A stretch of DNA of 64,000 bases from Zeus faber (lineage: Eukaryota > Chordata > Actinopteri > Zeiformes > Zeidae): the NCBI GenBank assembly GCA_960531495.1, contig OY482850.1, positions 4,895,084 to 4,959,083 of the forward strand, in the 5' to 3' direction. This document shows, piece by piece, positions 37,868-50,063 of this stretch. The notes beneath the pieces are model-generated. The model worked only from the letters and a program-made list of their open reading frames with translations, was not told where the DNA came from and did no database searches. How positions within the stretch are numbered: position 1 is the first letter of the stretch; each line of letters opens with the position of its first letter. The translations under genes and the position numbers were made by a program.

Positions 37868-39076
37868 ACATGATAGTGCCTGTATGGATTTCTTCAACCA
37901 CTACCCTTGAAACAGAGACCTTAGTCTATATCCTACTGGATACACAGAGTAGCAACACTTTTGTAGATCAAGAGGTATGTGAAAAGACAGGGGCAGGTTT
38001 AGAGCCAGTCAAGTTAAAGCTTACCACTATTATGGGAAAAGATTCCATTATTCAGAGAGTTAGTGGGCTGAGAGTTAGTGGGGTTTCCCTCACAAAGCTT
38101 TATCAACTCGCCACCTGCCTATACTAGAGATTTCATCCCACCTCCTACCTGACACCGCCAAAAGGTCAAAACATCTGAACAGAATAGCACAGGAAATACC
38201 AGAGCTGATGGATTGTGAGGTCAGACTCCTAGAGGGTGACGATGAACAGTATGCCATCAAGACTGACCCGGGTTGGAGCCTTGTAGGCAGCTCACCACGG
38301 GTCACAAAGTCAACAGAAGTGACAGGTCTGTGTCTTCGTATATCTGTCAAGGAACTTCCACCATTAACACTAGCCACTGTCCTCAGAGCCCTCGAATCAG
38401 ACTTTAACGATAAAACAAAGAACATATAACAAGATGAAACACAGTTCAGGCAATAACTGAATGGAAGAATACACCTGAATACAGATGGGCACTTGGAAAT
38501 GCCCCTCCCCTTTAATACACGTCCACAACTACCAGAAAATAAACGGCTGGCTCTGGTGAGGCTGAAGCACCTGAAAAGGAAATTTGAGAAAAATCCCAAA
38601 TTGAAAGATGACTACATTCAATTGGCACAAAAGGATGCCTTCAAAGAGGAAATGCGAACACTGAGGCATGGTAAACTGCCATGTAGCCATCAATTGTTCC
38701 AGCATGATGTGAACTGCGTGGTGAACTGCATTAAACAAAGCGTATGTGCAGGAGAGCTCGCAGGCTAACAGAAACAAAAAAGATGACACATCTACCTGCT
38801 AACCATGTTGATTCCTCACCACCATTCTTCTACTATGGGATGGATTGTTTTGGACCATTACACACTAAGCTAGGTCGTAAAGAGTATAAGAGATATGGTC
38901 TCAAATTCCCTGTCTATCCTCGAGGGGAAATTTACGTAGAGATATTTGAAGATCTGATGCGTTACAGCTGTGTTTGGTGTTTGGGAATGGAAGATCAGGA
39001 CAGTTAGGAGCATCCTAAGCTGGGTCCTCTAACAGAGCGCTGGAAGATTAGATGATGCTTGTTTGTGAACATTCTT
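37868..39076 (+). mobile_element. BEL/Pao pol relic, unit 3, left part
   Basis: Same order as unit 2 with DTQSSNTF intact and GDDEQYAIKTDP. It carries the same roughly 180-bp integrase deletion with GTTT filler near 38974. Confidence 0.8.
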
Positions 39077-41893
39077 AGTTAAATATACATCTATTGATGC
39101 ACCTATACACATCATCAGTGATGGAACCTGGGGTCATTGGGTGTTTCGGGTATTTCAACATCATACACCCTTACCCAGGCGACCCAGCCGGGATTGATCA
39201 AGTCCCGACTTGTGTCTATGTAGCATGTGCTTGATGTGCATGTGCACCCCTCTTGATCCACAGCCATCTAGAGGCCTTCTCAGCTGCCACTGTTGTAGTT
39301 TTGATGGCCTTTCTCTGCCGTGCCCCTGTGATGCCAAGCAGGCTGTATGCTTTGCAGAGAGATCGTGCTACAAAGCCTCTACAGCCCACCTCGATTGGCA
39401 CACACCGGGCACGCCACCCCCGTCTGCGGCACTCCTCCACTAAGTCGGCGTACTTGTCACGCTTCCTCTCATTGGCCTCTTCCATACGCTCCTCCCAGGG
39501 GACTGTCAGCTCCAGAAGAACCACCTGCTTTGTTGAATCTGAGAACAGAACTATGTCTGGTCTCAGGGTGGTTTCCACGATGTGCTCTGGGAATCTGAGC
39601 TGCTTCCCCAGGTCGGCCTTCATCTGCCAGTCCGTCGCAGTACCATGGAGTCCCACTGCTCCCCTTTGCTGGGGCTTAGGCTTCTCCCCTGCTTGGACGA
39701 ACGCAATCGCCTGCCTTGCTGGTCGGAGAGGCTTGTCCTGGGTGATGCTGGTGAAGATGGCTTCTGCTGTTGCCTTCAGTACCTGGTCGTGGCGCCAAGT
39801 GTAGCGTCCTTCTCCCAGGGCTTTTGTGCAACAGCTGAGGATGTGCTCTAGCGTTCCTCTTCTGAGACACAAGGGACATAATGGTGTGTCAACCTTGCCC
39901 CAGCAGAAGAGATTGGATGGGCTGGGTAAGACATCATAGACGGATGCGATCAGGAACTTGATCCGGTAAGGCCCAGCTTGCCAAAGCTTGGACCAGGAGA
40001 TCTTGCGGTCCACTGCCTGTTCCCATCTCATCCACGCGCCTTGCTGTCGCATCCTCACCATCTGACTAGCGCGCAGTTCCTCCACGCCAGCTCTCACCTC
40101 CTCTTGGACCAGTCGGCGTCTGTCTTTGCCCAGGGCCTTGTCGTAGCACGTGGTTGGAACGCTACCAAGCCCTGCTCGTCCAGTTGCCACAGGGCCAACC
40201 AGCACGCTGTGACACAAGCGTGACTCAGCCTGCTCGCCTGCTTCCCTTGCCCACTTCCTCCCAGTCCTGACTACGATGCAAGCCTGGGAGACTTTCGGGT
40301 CACTGGATTCCCTGTACTGCAGCACCTCTCTTGCACGGGTAACCATAAACTCCTCATTCAGGCTTATGGGGAGCTTCAGCTTGTTGTTCTGCCCGTACAG
40401 AGCGATGCTACTCAGGCTTCGTGGCAGGCCCAGCCATCTACGGAGGTAATGGCTGATCCTCCTCTCGAAGCCCTCCTCTGTTGTTATTGGGAACTCGTAC
40501 ACAAGCAGGGGCCACAGAATCCTGGGGAGAACACCGTGCTGGTAAATCCAGGCCTTGAATTTACCAGGCAGACCCGATTTGTCCACTGCTGTCAGCCACG
40601 CCTCCACCTCCCGATTTGTGGCCTCGATGGATACAGCGTCCTTCAGTGTGCAATCAAAGGTCTTGCCGAGGCTCTTGATTGGTTTCTCGGTGACTGATGG
40701 AATCTGGGTGCCGTCCAGAGAGAAGCGGGACTTGTCTGTCACTTTCCCTCTCTTGAGCACCAGGGACCTTGATTTTGCAGGCTTGAAACACATCCGAACC
40801 CAGATAATGATCTTCTCCAAGCCCTGAAGCATCCGTAGGCACCCCGGCACTGACATCGTTGTAACTGTCAGGTCGTCCATAAAGGCTCTGATGGGGGGCT
40901 GGCGGACTCCAGACTTGGTGAGTGGACCTCTGCACTCCACTTCGGCTGACTTGACCAGCATGTTCATTGCCAAGGCAAAGAGGATCACTGAAATCGTACA
41001 TCCAGTGATGATCCCTTTCTCCAGCCGATGCCAAACGGATGGGACTGCCCCAGAGGTGACTCTCAGCTTGAAACTCTTGTAGTAGTCCAAGATGAGGTCC
41101 CTGATTTTACCTGGGACATGGTGCCGATCCAGTGCTGTTTCCACCAGCTTATGTGGAATGGATCCATAAGCATTAGTGAGGTCGAGCCACAGCACTGCTA
41201 GGTCTCCTTTCCCTTCTCTTGCCTCTCTGATCAACTGCGTGACCACACCTGTATGCTCGAGGCATCCTGGAACCTTTGGGATTCCACACTTCTGTACAGA
41301 GGTACTGATGTACTCGTTCTTCAGGAGGAACTCCATCAACCAACGGGATAGGATGGCAAAGAATATCTTCCCCTCAACGCTGAGCAGTGAGATGGTTCTG
41401 AACTGCTCGATGTTCTTAGCATTCTCCTCCTTGGGAATCCAGACACCTTCTACAAATCTCCATTGTTGGGCTACCTTTCCCCTCCTCCAGATAACCCTCA
41501 GACTCTTCCACAGCCGGTGAAGGAGTCTGAGACACCTCTTGTACACTTTGTCGGGCACTCCACTTGGTCCCGGGGCAGAGCTGGCTCTGGCTGCCTTGAC
41601 GACCTCCTGAACCTCCTTCCAACTGGGCTCCTTGCTGTTGAAGTCAGTGGTGGGTCCTGAGGGGTCTATCAAAGGTCTATAGGGACATAGGTCTTCCTCC
41701 CAAGCAGCATCACTGTAGGTGTTTCGGAGATGGTGGTCGATCTCCTCTTTGGGACAGACAAGGTGGCCGCTTCGTTTCTGCCCAAGCAACTGCTTTGTGA
41801 CTCCAAATGGGTTTGCGATGAAGGCAGACTGTCTCTTGGCCCTCTCTTTCCCCCGCTGTCTGTGCCATTCTGCCCTTCGAAGAGTATGAAGAG
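39077..41893 (-). mobile_element. RLE-type non-LTR element, copy 2
   Basis: Same boundaries as copy 1, displaced by exactly 8167 bp: AGTTAAATATACATC at the left, GAAGAGTAT repeat at the right. It is therefore a duplicate of the unit, not a new insertion. Confidence 0.85.
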
Positions 41894-41909
41894 TATGAAG
41901 CCATGTCAA
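39216..41909 (-). CDS. RT plus restriction-like endonuclease ORF, copy 2 (897 aa)
   Basis: Differs from copy 1 at only two residues that I see: R270 instead of S (GKIRDLI) and T759 instead of P near the endonuclease (GTATDW). The active-site FMDD, CCHC knuckle and RPD...E residues are intact. It starts at the same non-element ATG. Confidence 0.85.
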   Translation of the reverse strand: MTWLHTLHTLRRAEWHRQRGKERAKRQSAFIANPFGVTKQLLGQKRSGHLVCPKEEIDHHLRNTYSDAAWEEDLCPYRPLIDPSGPTTDFNSKEPSWKEVQEVVKAARASSAPGPSGVPDKVYKRCLRLLHRLWKSLRVIWRRGKVAQQWRFVEGVWIPKEENAKNIEQFRTISLLSVEGKIFFAILSRWLMEFLLKNEYISTSVQKCGIPKVPGCLEHTGVVTQLIREAREGKGDLAVLWLDLTNAYGSIPHKLVETALDRHHVPGKIRDLILDYYKSFKLRVTSGAVPSVWHRLEKGIITGCTISVILFALAMNMLVKSAEVECRGPLTKSGVRQPPIRAFMDDLTVTTMSVPGCLRMLQGLEKIIIWVRMCFKPAKSRSLVLKRGKVTDKSRFSLDGTQIPSVTEKPIKSLGKTFDCTLKDAVSIEATNREVEAWLTAVDKSGLPGKFKAWIYQHGVLPRILWPLLVYEFPITTEEGFERRISHYLRRWLGLPRSLSSIALYGQNNKLKLPISLNEEFMVTRAREVLQYRESSDPKVSQACIVVRTGRKWAREAGEQAESRLCHSVLVGPVATGRAGLGSVPTTCYDKALGKDRRRLVQEEVRAGVEELRASQMVRMRQQGAWMRWEQAVDRKISWSKLWQAGPYRIKFLIASVYDVLPSPSNLFCWGKVDTPLCPLCLRRGTLEHILSCCTKALGEGRYTWRHDQVLKATAEAIFTSITQDKPLRPARQAIAFVQAGEKPKPQQRGAVGLHGTATDWQMKADLGKQLRFPEHIVETTLRPDIVLFSDSTKQVVLLELTVPWEERMEEANERKRDKYADLVEECRRRGWRARCVPIEVGCRGFVARSLCKAYSLLGITGARQRKAIKTTTVAAEKASRWLWIKRGAHAHQAHAT

Positions 41910-41997
41910 TTATAAATAGCCACCCATTAACCACTGACAGCATCAATGATCCCAAAGGCCTAGAGCCACTTACCCAAAACCATTTAAAGACGTGGAC
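41894..41997 (+). mobile_element. BEL/Pao integrase relic, right part, unit 3
   Basis: Same as 33727-33830 (TTDSINDPKGLEPLTQNHL). Confidence 0.75.
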
Positions 41998-42452
41998 AAA
42001 TTTCTTGGTACCCTTACAGCTCATCGAAACAATGCTTCATTCCTCCTGAAAAGTGATGAAATTAAAAGCAATTTTCTCATGTATACCTGCCTTTGGTATG
42101 TCAGAGTAAAGCAAAGAAGCTGTGAAAAGAGAAAGATTGTCGCTAAAGAGATAAATTATATTCTAACATGGCATGGACAAATTTGTTGGCACCCTTCCAC
42201 AAAAGAAGAAGCCAAGATTTTCACTGAAATAACTTGAAACTCACAAAAGTAATTTGCATCCATCATTGTTTGTTCCATATTGAATAGGAATCAGAGTTTT
42301 CTTTTGATTTTTGATTCAACAGAATATTTTACATAATAAAACTAATGAAAATGGCATGGGCAAAAATTATGGGACCATTAACCTTATATTTTGTTGCACA
42401 ACCTTTGGAGGCAATCACTGAAATCAAGCGATTTCTGTAGCTCTCAATGAGA
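41998..42452. mobile_element. Putative short DNA-transposon segment, unit 3
   Basis: Same as 33831-34285. Confidence 0.35.
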
Positions 42453-43277
42453 CTTCCCTTTTATTTATAGTTTATCACGTGAAGCCACAGCAGTCCACCA
42501 GTCCTCTCTCACAAACGTTCACATTTTTAACCCATCGATGGAGGCAGAATTTAAGCATGGGTATGATGCAGTCTGTTACTTTTATGAAGTCTTCTCTGCA
42601 CACGGGGCTGTTTTTAAAAGAGCCAATAGAGCATGGAGAGGGTGTGGTCCACCTCTCATCCGCTTGCCGTGCATCAATCCCGGAATGCATTCTGGAGAGT
42701 GTGCAGTTCGCACGACCCGATGTTCAGCAGAGATCGGTTGACTTTGACAAGCTCGGATTTAAGTAAATCGAAAACACTCCAGTGAACATTAGGCTTGTCC
42801 ATTGATAGCTGCAAAAGGTTCTTCATTCTGTTGTCGGAGAACATATTTTGCATTCGCTCTACAATTTCCTGGGCAGTTGTGCGTCCTAGGAACTCCAAGC
42901 CTACATACTGGGTTTTCACCTGCCACCCCTCCCAAATCTTGACATGCAGGTCCATCTGTTTGGGTTGGAGAGCTTTATTGAGGCTTTCGTCGAACATCAT
43001 TATGTGACCAGCCTGCCTGGACACCTCTCTGACAACAAGCGATTTGAAGTAGGGCCCAATTCCGAATGTGGAGAGGTACGCACACTTTGTTCCCTGCTGT
43101 AAACATAGCTCTAAAAAGCTCGCCCGTGTTAACACACAAGATGTACGAATAATGTGAGTCCATCGTCTTCAGTGCCCATATAACTTCAGCCGATGGAAGA
43201 TCACTGGATGCAAAAACAATTCTTTCCAAGTGTTTCAGGAAAAATCTAACCAAGCGGTGAAATCTCAATTTAGCAAT
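42453..43277 (-). pseudogene. hAT-like transposase relic, copy 4
   Basis: Same layout as copy 3. One difference is FDLLKSELV rather than FDLPKSELV. Confidence 0.6.
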
Positions 43278-43533
43278 TTAAACATATTGTGCACAATAGA
43301 AACCACATCATATGGGCTATAATATGTCTATACAAATCCATGTGTTCATACTAATCCATTAATCAATGTTTCATTATGGCTCAATAATTTATTGCATCAA
43401 TATTCTCAGACAATAGAGGATTTCAAAAGTCTTACTGCTTATTCATTACAAACTTAAGGGAAAAAAAGTAGAAATTGTAGTAAAAAAAAGTTTGTGAAGT
43501 TTTTTCAGCTTTAATGATGCAATAGTTCGACCA

Positions 43534-43544
43534 TCCCCTCGGAA
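43534..43544 (+). promoter_or_regulatory. O/E-like motif upstream of OR4
   Basis: TCCCCTCGGAA at -259 from the OR4 ATG. Confidence 0.35.
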
Positions 43545-43792
43545 AATTGTATTTAGAAATACTAAAGCAGTTATTGTAATGAGATCCACTGAGAATAACA
43601 CAACCTGAATAAAAATAATGATGATAGCTTCATCATCTGTTTAGTTGCACATGACTGGTGACAGGGAGAGTGAATACGAGGACTGGTCAATTTTAAGAAG
43701 ACATTTTTACACGAAATAATTATTAGCAACAGCATATTGACAATTGTAAATTAATTTGATATAGTTTCTTTATATCTACTAAATATACTGAG

Positions 43793-44710
43793 ATGGTTGG
43801 TGCTTTGAATGTTACCTATCTCACACTTGAAGGGCATGTACAGCTTTTGAAATATAGATATGTCTATTTTTCAATTACACTTGCACTTTTTATTCTCATC
43901 ATCTGCAGTAATACCATTGTTTTATATCTCATCTATGTTCATGAGAGCCTTCATGAACCCATGTATATCTTCATTGCTGCGTTGCTGTCAAATGCCCTGT
44001 TTGGAAGCATAGCCCTATATCCTAAACTTCTTGTAGATTTATTGTCAGAGACTCAAACCATTTCTCATTCTGCTTGCCTCTTACAGACTTTTTTATTGTT
44101 TGTGTATGCTTGTTCAGAATTCACATTGTTGACAGCGATGGCTTTTGATAGGTATGTATCTATATGCAGACCGCTCCAATATCACAGTCTTGTCAGAACA
44201 CAAACTGTCAAATTAATGTTGGTTTTGGCTTGGTTTTGGCCTGCGTGTAAGATTGGAGTTGGAGTCATTTTGGCAGGTATGCTTCAACTATGCAAGTTTA
44301 AAACAGAAAGAATTGTTTGTGACAATTTTTCACTGGTCAAATCAAGCTGTGGGGATATCACCGTTATACACGTGTATGGACTGGTTGTATTGACAATTAG
44401 TACCCTACCATATTTGATATTCATTGTGTTTTCATACACAAGGATACTGATCATTTCCTTGAGAAAGTCAAAGGATTTCAGAAGAGGAGCCCTCCGCACG
44501 TGCCTCCCCCATTTGGTTGTTTTCATAAACTTTGGTATCATTATTATTTTTGAAGTCATCTCAACCAGAATATCTTCTGGCATACCACATTTTGTTCGCA
44601 TTATTGCATCTATACTCTATGTTGTTATTCCACCTGTCTTCAATCCTCTTATTTATGGTTTTAAAATGAAAGAGATTTCTAAACATCTCAAAGCACTGTT
44701 GAAGCTGTGA
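43793..44710 (+). CDS. Odorant receptor OR4 (305 aa, intact)
   Basis: The protein appears identical to OR3, including G162. Upstream and downstream DNA is also almost identical. It is the fourth receptor of the array, and its 3' unit again carries the eEF1B piece and the RLE element. It should bind the same ligand as OR3 if expressed. Confidence 0.95.
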   Translation: MVGALNVTYLTLEGHVQLLKYRYVYFSITLALFILIICSNTIVLYLIYVHESLHEPMYIFIAALLSNALFGSIALYPKLLVDLLSETQTISHSACLLQTFLLFVYACSEFTLLTAMAFDRYVSICRPLQYHSLVRTQTVKLMLVLAWFWPACKIGVGVILAGMLQLCKFKTERIVCDNFSLVKSSCGDITVIHVYGLVVLTISTLPYLIFIVFSYTRILIISLRKSKDFRRGALRTCLPHLVVFINFGIIIIFEVISTRISSGIPHFVRIIASILYVVIPPVFNPLIYGFKMKEISKHLKALLKL

Positions 44711-45279
44711 CATGACTGAGCGTGATTCACTAAACCCATTATTCTTGTATAAAATGTATGTACAGGGATATACACAGGTATGCTTTGCAAATTTCACTGT
44801 TAGACCAGCTCCCACATGAATTTATAAAGTACTTAATGATTTTGCTTAAATTTGTGTTATAAACACTAACAGCACTATGATGATAATATGTAATAATTTA
44901 AAAACAACGATGAACTATTCAGTGCTCTTCAGATCTTTGTATTTTAAATCCATAGCTCAATGAGATTCCCTCAGAAGTATGTGACAAGTAAGCAGTCATT
45001 TATTTAGAAATATATTTTCAAGTCAAATTAAATCGAAACTTTTTCATTCCAAATAAAATCAAGTCATGTTGTTTAATTAAAACTGATGTTATGACAGCAT
45101 ATAATATAAACGACATACTATTTACTGTAACTTGCAGTTACAAAAATCTATTAAGTTGATTACAGTATGTTGTGAAAGTTAATTTTGTACTGTAAATAAC
45201 AGTCAATGTTAAAGGACAAAAGAGCTAAAATATCATGTTATAGTGTGTGAGCGTGTCGGGATGTTTGTTTTATTATCAT
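44711..45279. other. OR4 3' flank
   Basis: Same as 36544-37112. No gene. Confidence 0.5.
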
Positions 45280-46034
45280 TTTGTACAAAATGCTGCAGCA
45301 ACAATCTTGACGAGAAAGTTTGACCATATTACCCCAATACTGGCCACCTTGCACTGGCTCCAGTTTACCTCAGATGTGAAGGTTTTGCTCCATACCTATA
45401 AAATACTAAACGGCTAAAGACTCATTTTTACAGTCTTGCATTTGGTTAACCACACCCGTCCTGTTTGCTTGCCTCTCACCCTGCATTCACCCCTCAGCAC
45501 CCCTTGCGCCAAAGCTACCCCAGTCCAACAGGCGAAGGTAGAAAACGGTGACGACGACGATGACATGGACCTGCTCGGCAGCGATGAAGAAGTGGACGCC
45601 GCGGCAGAGCGCCTCAAAGAGAAGCGCCTGGAAGAGTACGCAGCCAAGAATGCCAAAAAGCCAGCGCTCATCGCCAAATCATCCAACTTGTTGGATGTTA
45701 AACGCTCTGAGAGGGGTGGGGGTGGGGGCTGCAGTGAGCTACCTGGATCAGCAAATAGACTCTCATTCTGTCTAGCTTTGACTTTGCATAGTATAGAAGT
45801 ACAATATCCTATGATTTGTCATTATTTTATTATTGTTGCCCACTCGCCATCCATCGCAGCCTGGTCATCCTGAAAAGGGCGTTCCTCCTTCAGGGGCCCC
45901 ATCTCAAGGTTTTTCTTTTTTCTTTGCCCGGATGAGGGTTCAAACCGGGGGAGGCTGTTGATTTCTATGTGAAATGTGGGTTTGAGAAGCCCTTTGAGAC
46001 TGTATTGTGATTAAGGGATATATAAATAAACTTG
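45280..46034 (+). mobile_element. L2/Rex1-like LINE 3' end, unit 4, split by eEF1B piece
   Basis: Same structure as unit 3. Confidence 0.75.
45507..45700 (+). pseudogene. eEF1B-family coding fragment, unit 4
   Basis: Same sequence as 37340-37533 ([18 protein letters not shown] to [10 protein letters not shown]). Confidence 0.82.
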
Positions 46035-47243
46035 ACATGATAGTGCCTGTATGGATTTCTTCAACCACTACCCTTGAAACAGAGACCTTAGTCTATATCC
46101 TACTGGATACACAGAGTAGCAACACTTTTGTAGATCAAGAGGTATGTGAAAAGACAGGGGCAGGTTTAGAGCCAGTCAAGTTAAAGCTTACCACTATTAT
46201 GGGAAAAGATTCCATTATTCAGAGAGTTAGTGGGCTGAGAGTTAGTGGGGTTTCCCTCACAAAGCTTTATCAACTCGCCACCTGCCTATACTAGAGATTT
46301 CATCCCACCTCCTACCTGACACCGCCAAAAGGTCAAAACATCTGAACAGAATAGCACAGGAAATACCAGAGCTGATGGATTGTGAGGTCAGACTCCTAGA
46401 GGGTGACGATGAACAGTATGCCATCAAGACTGACCCGGGTTGGAGCCTTGTAGGCAGCTCACCACGGTTCACAAAGTCAACAGAAGTGACAGGTCTGTGT
46501 CTTCGTATATCTGTCAAGGAACTTCCACCATTAACACTAGCCACTGTCCTCAGAGCCCTCGAATCAGACTTTAACGATAAAACAAAGAACATATAACAAG
46601 ATGAAACACAGTTCAGGCAATAACTGAATGGAAGAATACACCTGAATACAGATGGGCACTTGGAAATGCCCCTCCCCTTTAATACACGTCCACAACTACC
46701 AGAAAATAAACGGCTGGCTCTGGTGAGGCTGAAGCACCTGAAAAGGAAATTTGAGAAAAATCCCAAATTGAAAGATGACTACATTCAATTGGCACAAAAG
46801 GATGCCTTCAAAGAGGAAATGCGAACACTGAGGCATGGTAAACTGCCATGTAGCCATCAATTGTTCCAGCATGATGTGAACTGCGTGGTGAACTGCATTA
46901 AACAAAGCGTATGTGCAGGAGAGCTCGCAGGCTAACAGAAACAAAAAAGATGACACATCTACCTGCTAACCATGTTGATTCCTCACCACCATTCTTCTAC
47001 TATGGGATGGATTGTTTTGGACCATTACACACTAAGCTAGGTCGTAAAGAGTATAAGAGATATGGTCTCAAATTCCCTGTCTATCCTCGAGGGGAAATTT
47101 ACGTAGAGATATTTGAAGATCTGATGCGTTACAGCTGTGTTTGGTGTTTGGGAATGGAAGATCAGGACAGTTAGGAGCATCCTAAGCTGGGTCCTCTAAC
47201 AGAGCGCTGGAAGATTAGATGATGCTTGTTTGTGAACATTCTT
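46035..47243 (+). mobile_element. BEL/Pao pol relic, unit 4, left part
   Basis: Same as unit 3, with one visible change (PRFTKSTEV, where unit 3 has PRVTKSTEV). Shares the roughly 180-bp deletion with filler near 47141. Confidence 0.8.
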
Positions 47244-50063
47244 AGTTAAATATACATCTATTGATGCACCTATACACATCATCAGTGATGGAACCTGGGG
47301 TCATTGGGTGTTTCGGGTATTTCAACATCATACACCCTTACCCAGGCGACCCAGCCGGGATTGATCAAGTCCCGACTTGTGTCTATGTAGCATGTACTTG
47401 ATGTGCATGTGCACCCCTCTTGATCCACAGCCATCTAGAGGCATTCTCAGCTGCCACTGTTGTAGTTTTGATGGCCTTTCTCTGCCGTGCCCCTGTGATG
47501 CCAAGCAGGCTGTATGCTTTGCAGAGAGATCGTGCTACAAAGCCTCTACAGCCCACCTCGATTGGCACACACCGGGCACGCCACCCCCGTCTGCGGCACT
47601 CCTCCACTAAGTCGGCGTACTTGTCACGCTTCCTCTCATTGGCCTCTTCCATACGCTCCTCCCAGGGGACTGTCAGCTCCAGAAGAACCACCTGCTTTGT
47701 TGAATCTGAGAACAGAACTATGTCTGGTCTCAGGGTGGTTTCCACAATGTGCTCTGGGAATCTGAGCTGCTTCCCCAGGTCGGCCTTCATCTGCCAGTCC
47801 GGCGCAGTACCATGGAGTCCCACTGCTCCCCTTTGCTGGGGCTTAGGCTTCTCCCTTGCTTGGACGAACGCAATCGCCTGCCTTGCTGGTCGGAGAGGCT
47901 TGTCCTGGGTGATGCTGGTGAAGATGGCTTCTGCTGTTGCCTTCAGTACCTGGTCGTGGCGCCAAGTGTAGCGTCCTTCTCCCAGGGCTTTTGTGCAACA
48001 GCTGAGGATGTGCTGTAGCGTTCCTCTTCTGAGACACAAGGGACATAATGGTGTGTCAACCTTGCCCCAGCAGAAGAGATTGGATGGGCTGGGTAAGACA
48101 TCATAGACGGATGCGATCAGGAACTTCATCCGGTAAGGCCCAGCTTGCCAAAGCTTGGACCAGGAGATCTTGCGGTCCACTGCCTGTTCCCATCTCATCC
48201 ACGCGCCTTGCTGTCGCATCCTCACCATCTGACTAGCGCGCAGTTCCTCCACGCCAGCTCTCACCTCCTCTTGGACCAGTCGGCGTCTGTCTTTGCCCAG
48301 GGCCTTGTCGTAGCACGTGGTTGGAACGCTACCAAGCCCTGCTCGTCCAGTTGCCACAGGGCCAACCAGCACGCTGTGACACAAGTGTGACTCAGCCTGC
48401 TCGCCTGCTTCCCTTGCCCACTTCCTCCCAGTCCTGACTACGATGCAAGCCTGGGAGACTTTCGGGTCACTGGATTCCCTGTACTGCAGCACCTCTCTTG
48501 CACGGGTAACCATAAACTCCTCATTCAGGCTGCTTATGGGGAGCTTCAGCTTGTTGTTCTGCCCGTACAGAGCGATGCTACTCAGGCTTCGTGGCAGGCC
48601 CAGCCATCTACGGAGGTAATGGCTGATCCTCCTCTCGAAGCCCTCCTCTGTTGTTATTGGGAACTCGTACACAAGCAGGGGCCACAGAATCCTGGGGAGA
48701 ACACCGTGCTGGTAAATCCAGGCCTTGAATTTACCAGGCAGACCCGATTTGTCCACTGCTGTCAGCCACGCCTCCACCTCCCGATTTGTGGCCTCGATGG
48801 ATACAGCGTCCTTCAGTGTGCAATCAAAGGTCTTGCCGAGGCACTTGATTGGTTTCTCGGTGACTGATGGAATCTGGGTGCCGTCCAGAGAGAAGCGGGA
48901 CTTGTCTGTCACTTTCCCTCTCTTGAGCACCAGGGACCTTGATTTTGCAGGCTTGAAACACATCCGAGCCCAGATAATGATCTTCTCCAAGCCCTGAAGC
49001 ATCCGTAGGCACACCGGCACTGACATCGTCGTAACTGTCAGGTCGTCCATAAAGGCTCTGATGGGGGGCTGGCGGACTCCAGACTTGGTGAGTGGACCTC
49101 TGCACTCCACTTCGGCTGACTTGACCAGCATGTTCATTGCCAAGGCAAAGAGGATCACTGAAATCGTACATCCAGTGATGATCCCTTTCTCCAGCCGATG
49201 CCAAACGGATGGGACTGCCCCAGAGGTGACTCTCAGCTTGAAACTCTTGTAGTAGTCCAAGATGAGGTCCCTGATTTTACCTGGGACATGGTGCCGATCC
49301 AGTGCTGTTTCCACCAGCTTATGTGGAATGGATCCATAAGCATTAGTGAGGTCGAGCCACAGCACTGCTAGGTCTCCTTTCCCTTCTCTTGCCTCTCTGA
49401 TCAACTGCGTGACCACACCTGTATGCTCGAGGCATCCTGGAACCTTTGGGATTCCACCATTCTGTACAGAGGTATCGATGTACTCGTTCTTCAGGAGGAA
49501 CTCCATCAACCAACGGGATAGGATGGCAAAGAATATCTTCCCCTCAACGCTGAGCAGTGAGATGGTTCTGAACTGCTCGATGTTCTTTGCATTCTCCTCC
49601 TTGGGAATCCAGACACCTTCTACAAATCTCCATTGTTGGGCTACCTTTCCCCTCCTCCAGATAACCCTCAGACTCTTCCACAGCCGGTGAAGGAGTCTGA
49701 GACACCTCTTGTACACTTTGTCGGGCACTCCACTTGGTCCCGGGGCAGAGCTGGCTCTGGCTGCCTTGACGACCTCCTGAACCTCCTTCCAACTGGGCTC
49801 CTTGCTGTTGAAGTCAGTGGTGGGTCCTGGGGGGTCTATCAAAGGTCTATAGGGACATAGGTCTTCCTCCCAAGCAGCATCACTGTAGGTGTTTCGGAGA
49901 TGGTGGTCGATCTCCTCTTTGGGACAGACAAGGTGGCCGCTTCGTTTCTGCCCAAGCAACTGCTTTGTGACTCCAAATGGGTTTGCGATGAAGGCAGACT
50001 GTCTCTTGGCCCTCTCTTTCCCCCGCTGTCTGTGCCATTCTGCCCTTCGAAGAGTATGAAGAG
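47244..50063 (-). mobile_element. RLE-type non-LTR element, copy 3
   Basis: Same insertion point and truncation as copies 1 and 2, but more diverged. It contains an in-frame 3-bp length difference near 48530. Confidence 0.85.

Noticed and set aside
30910-50063. Three independent site-specific insertions of the RLE element
   Set aside because: Shared truncation, junction repeat and unit-length spacing show duplication of one insertion.
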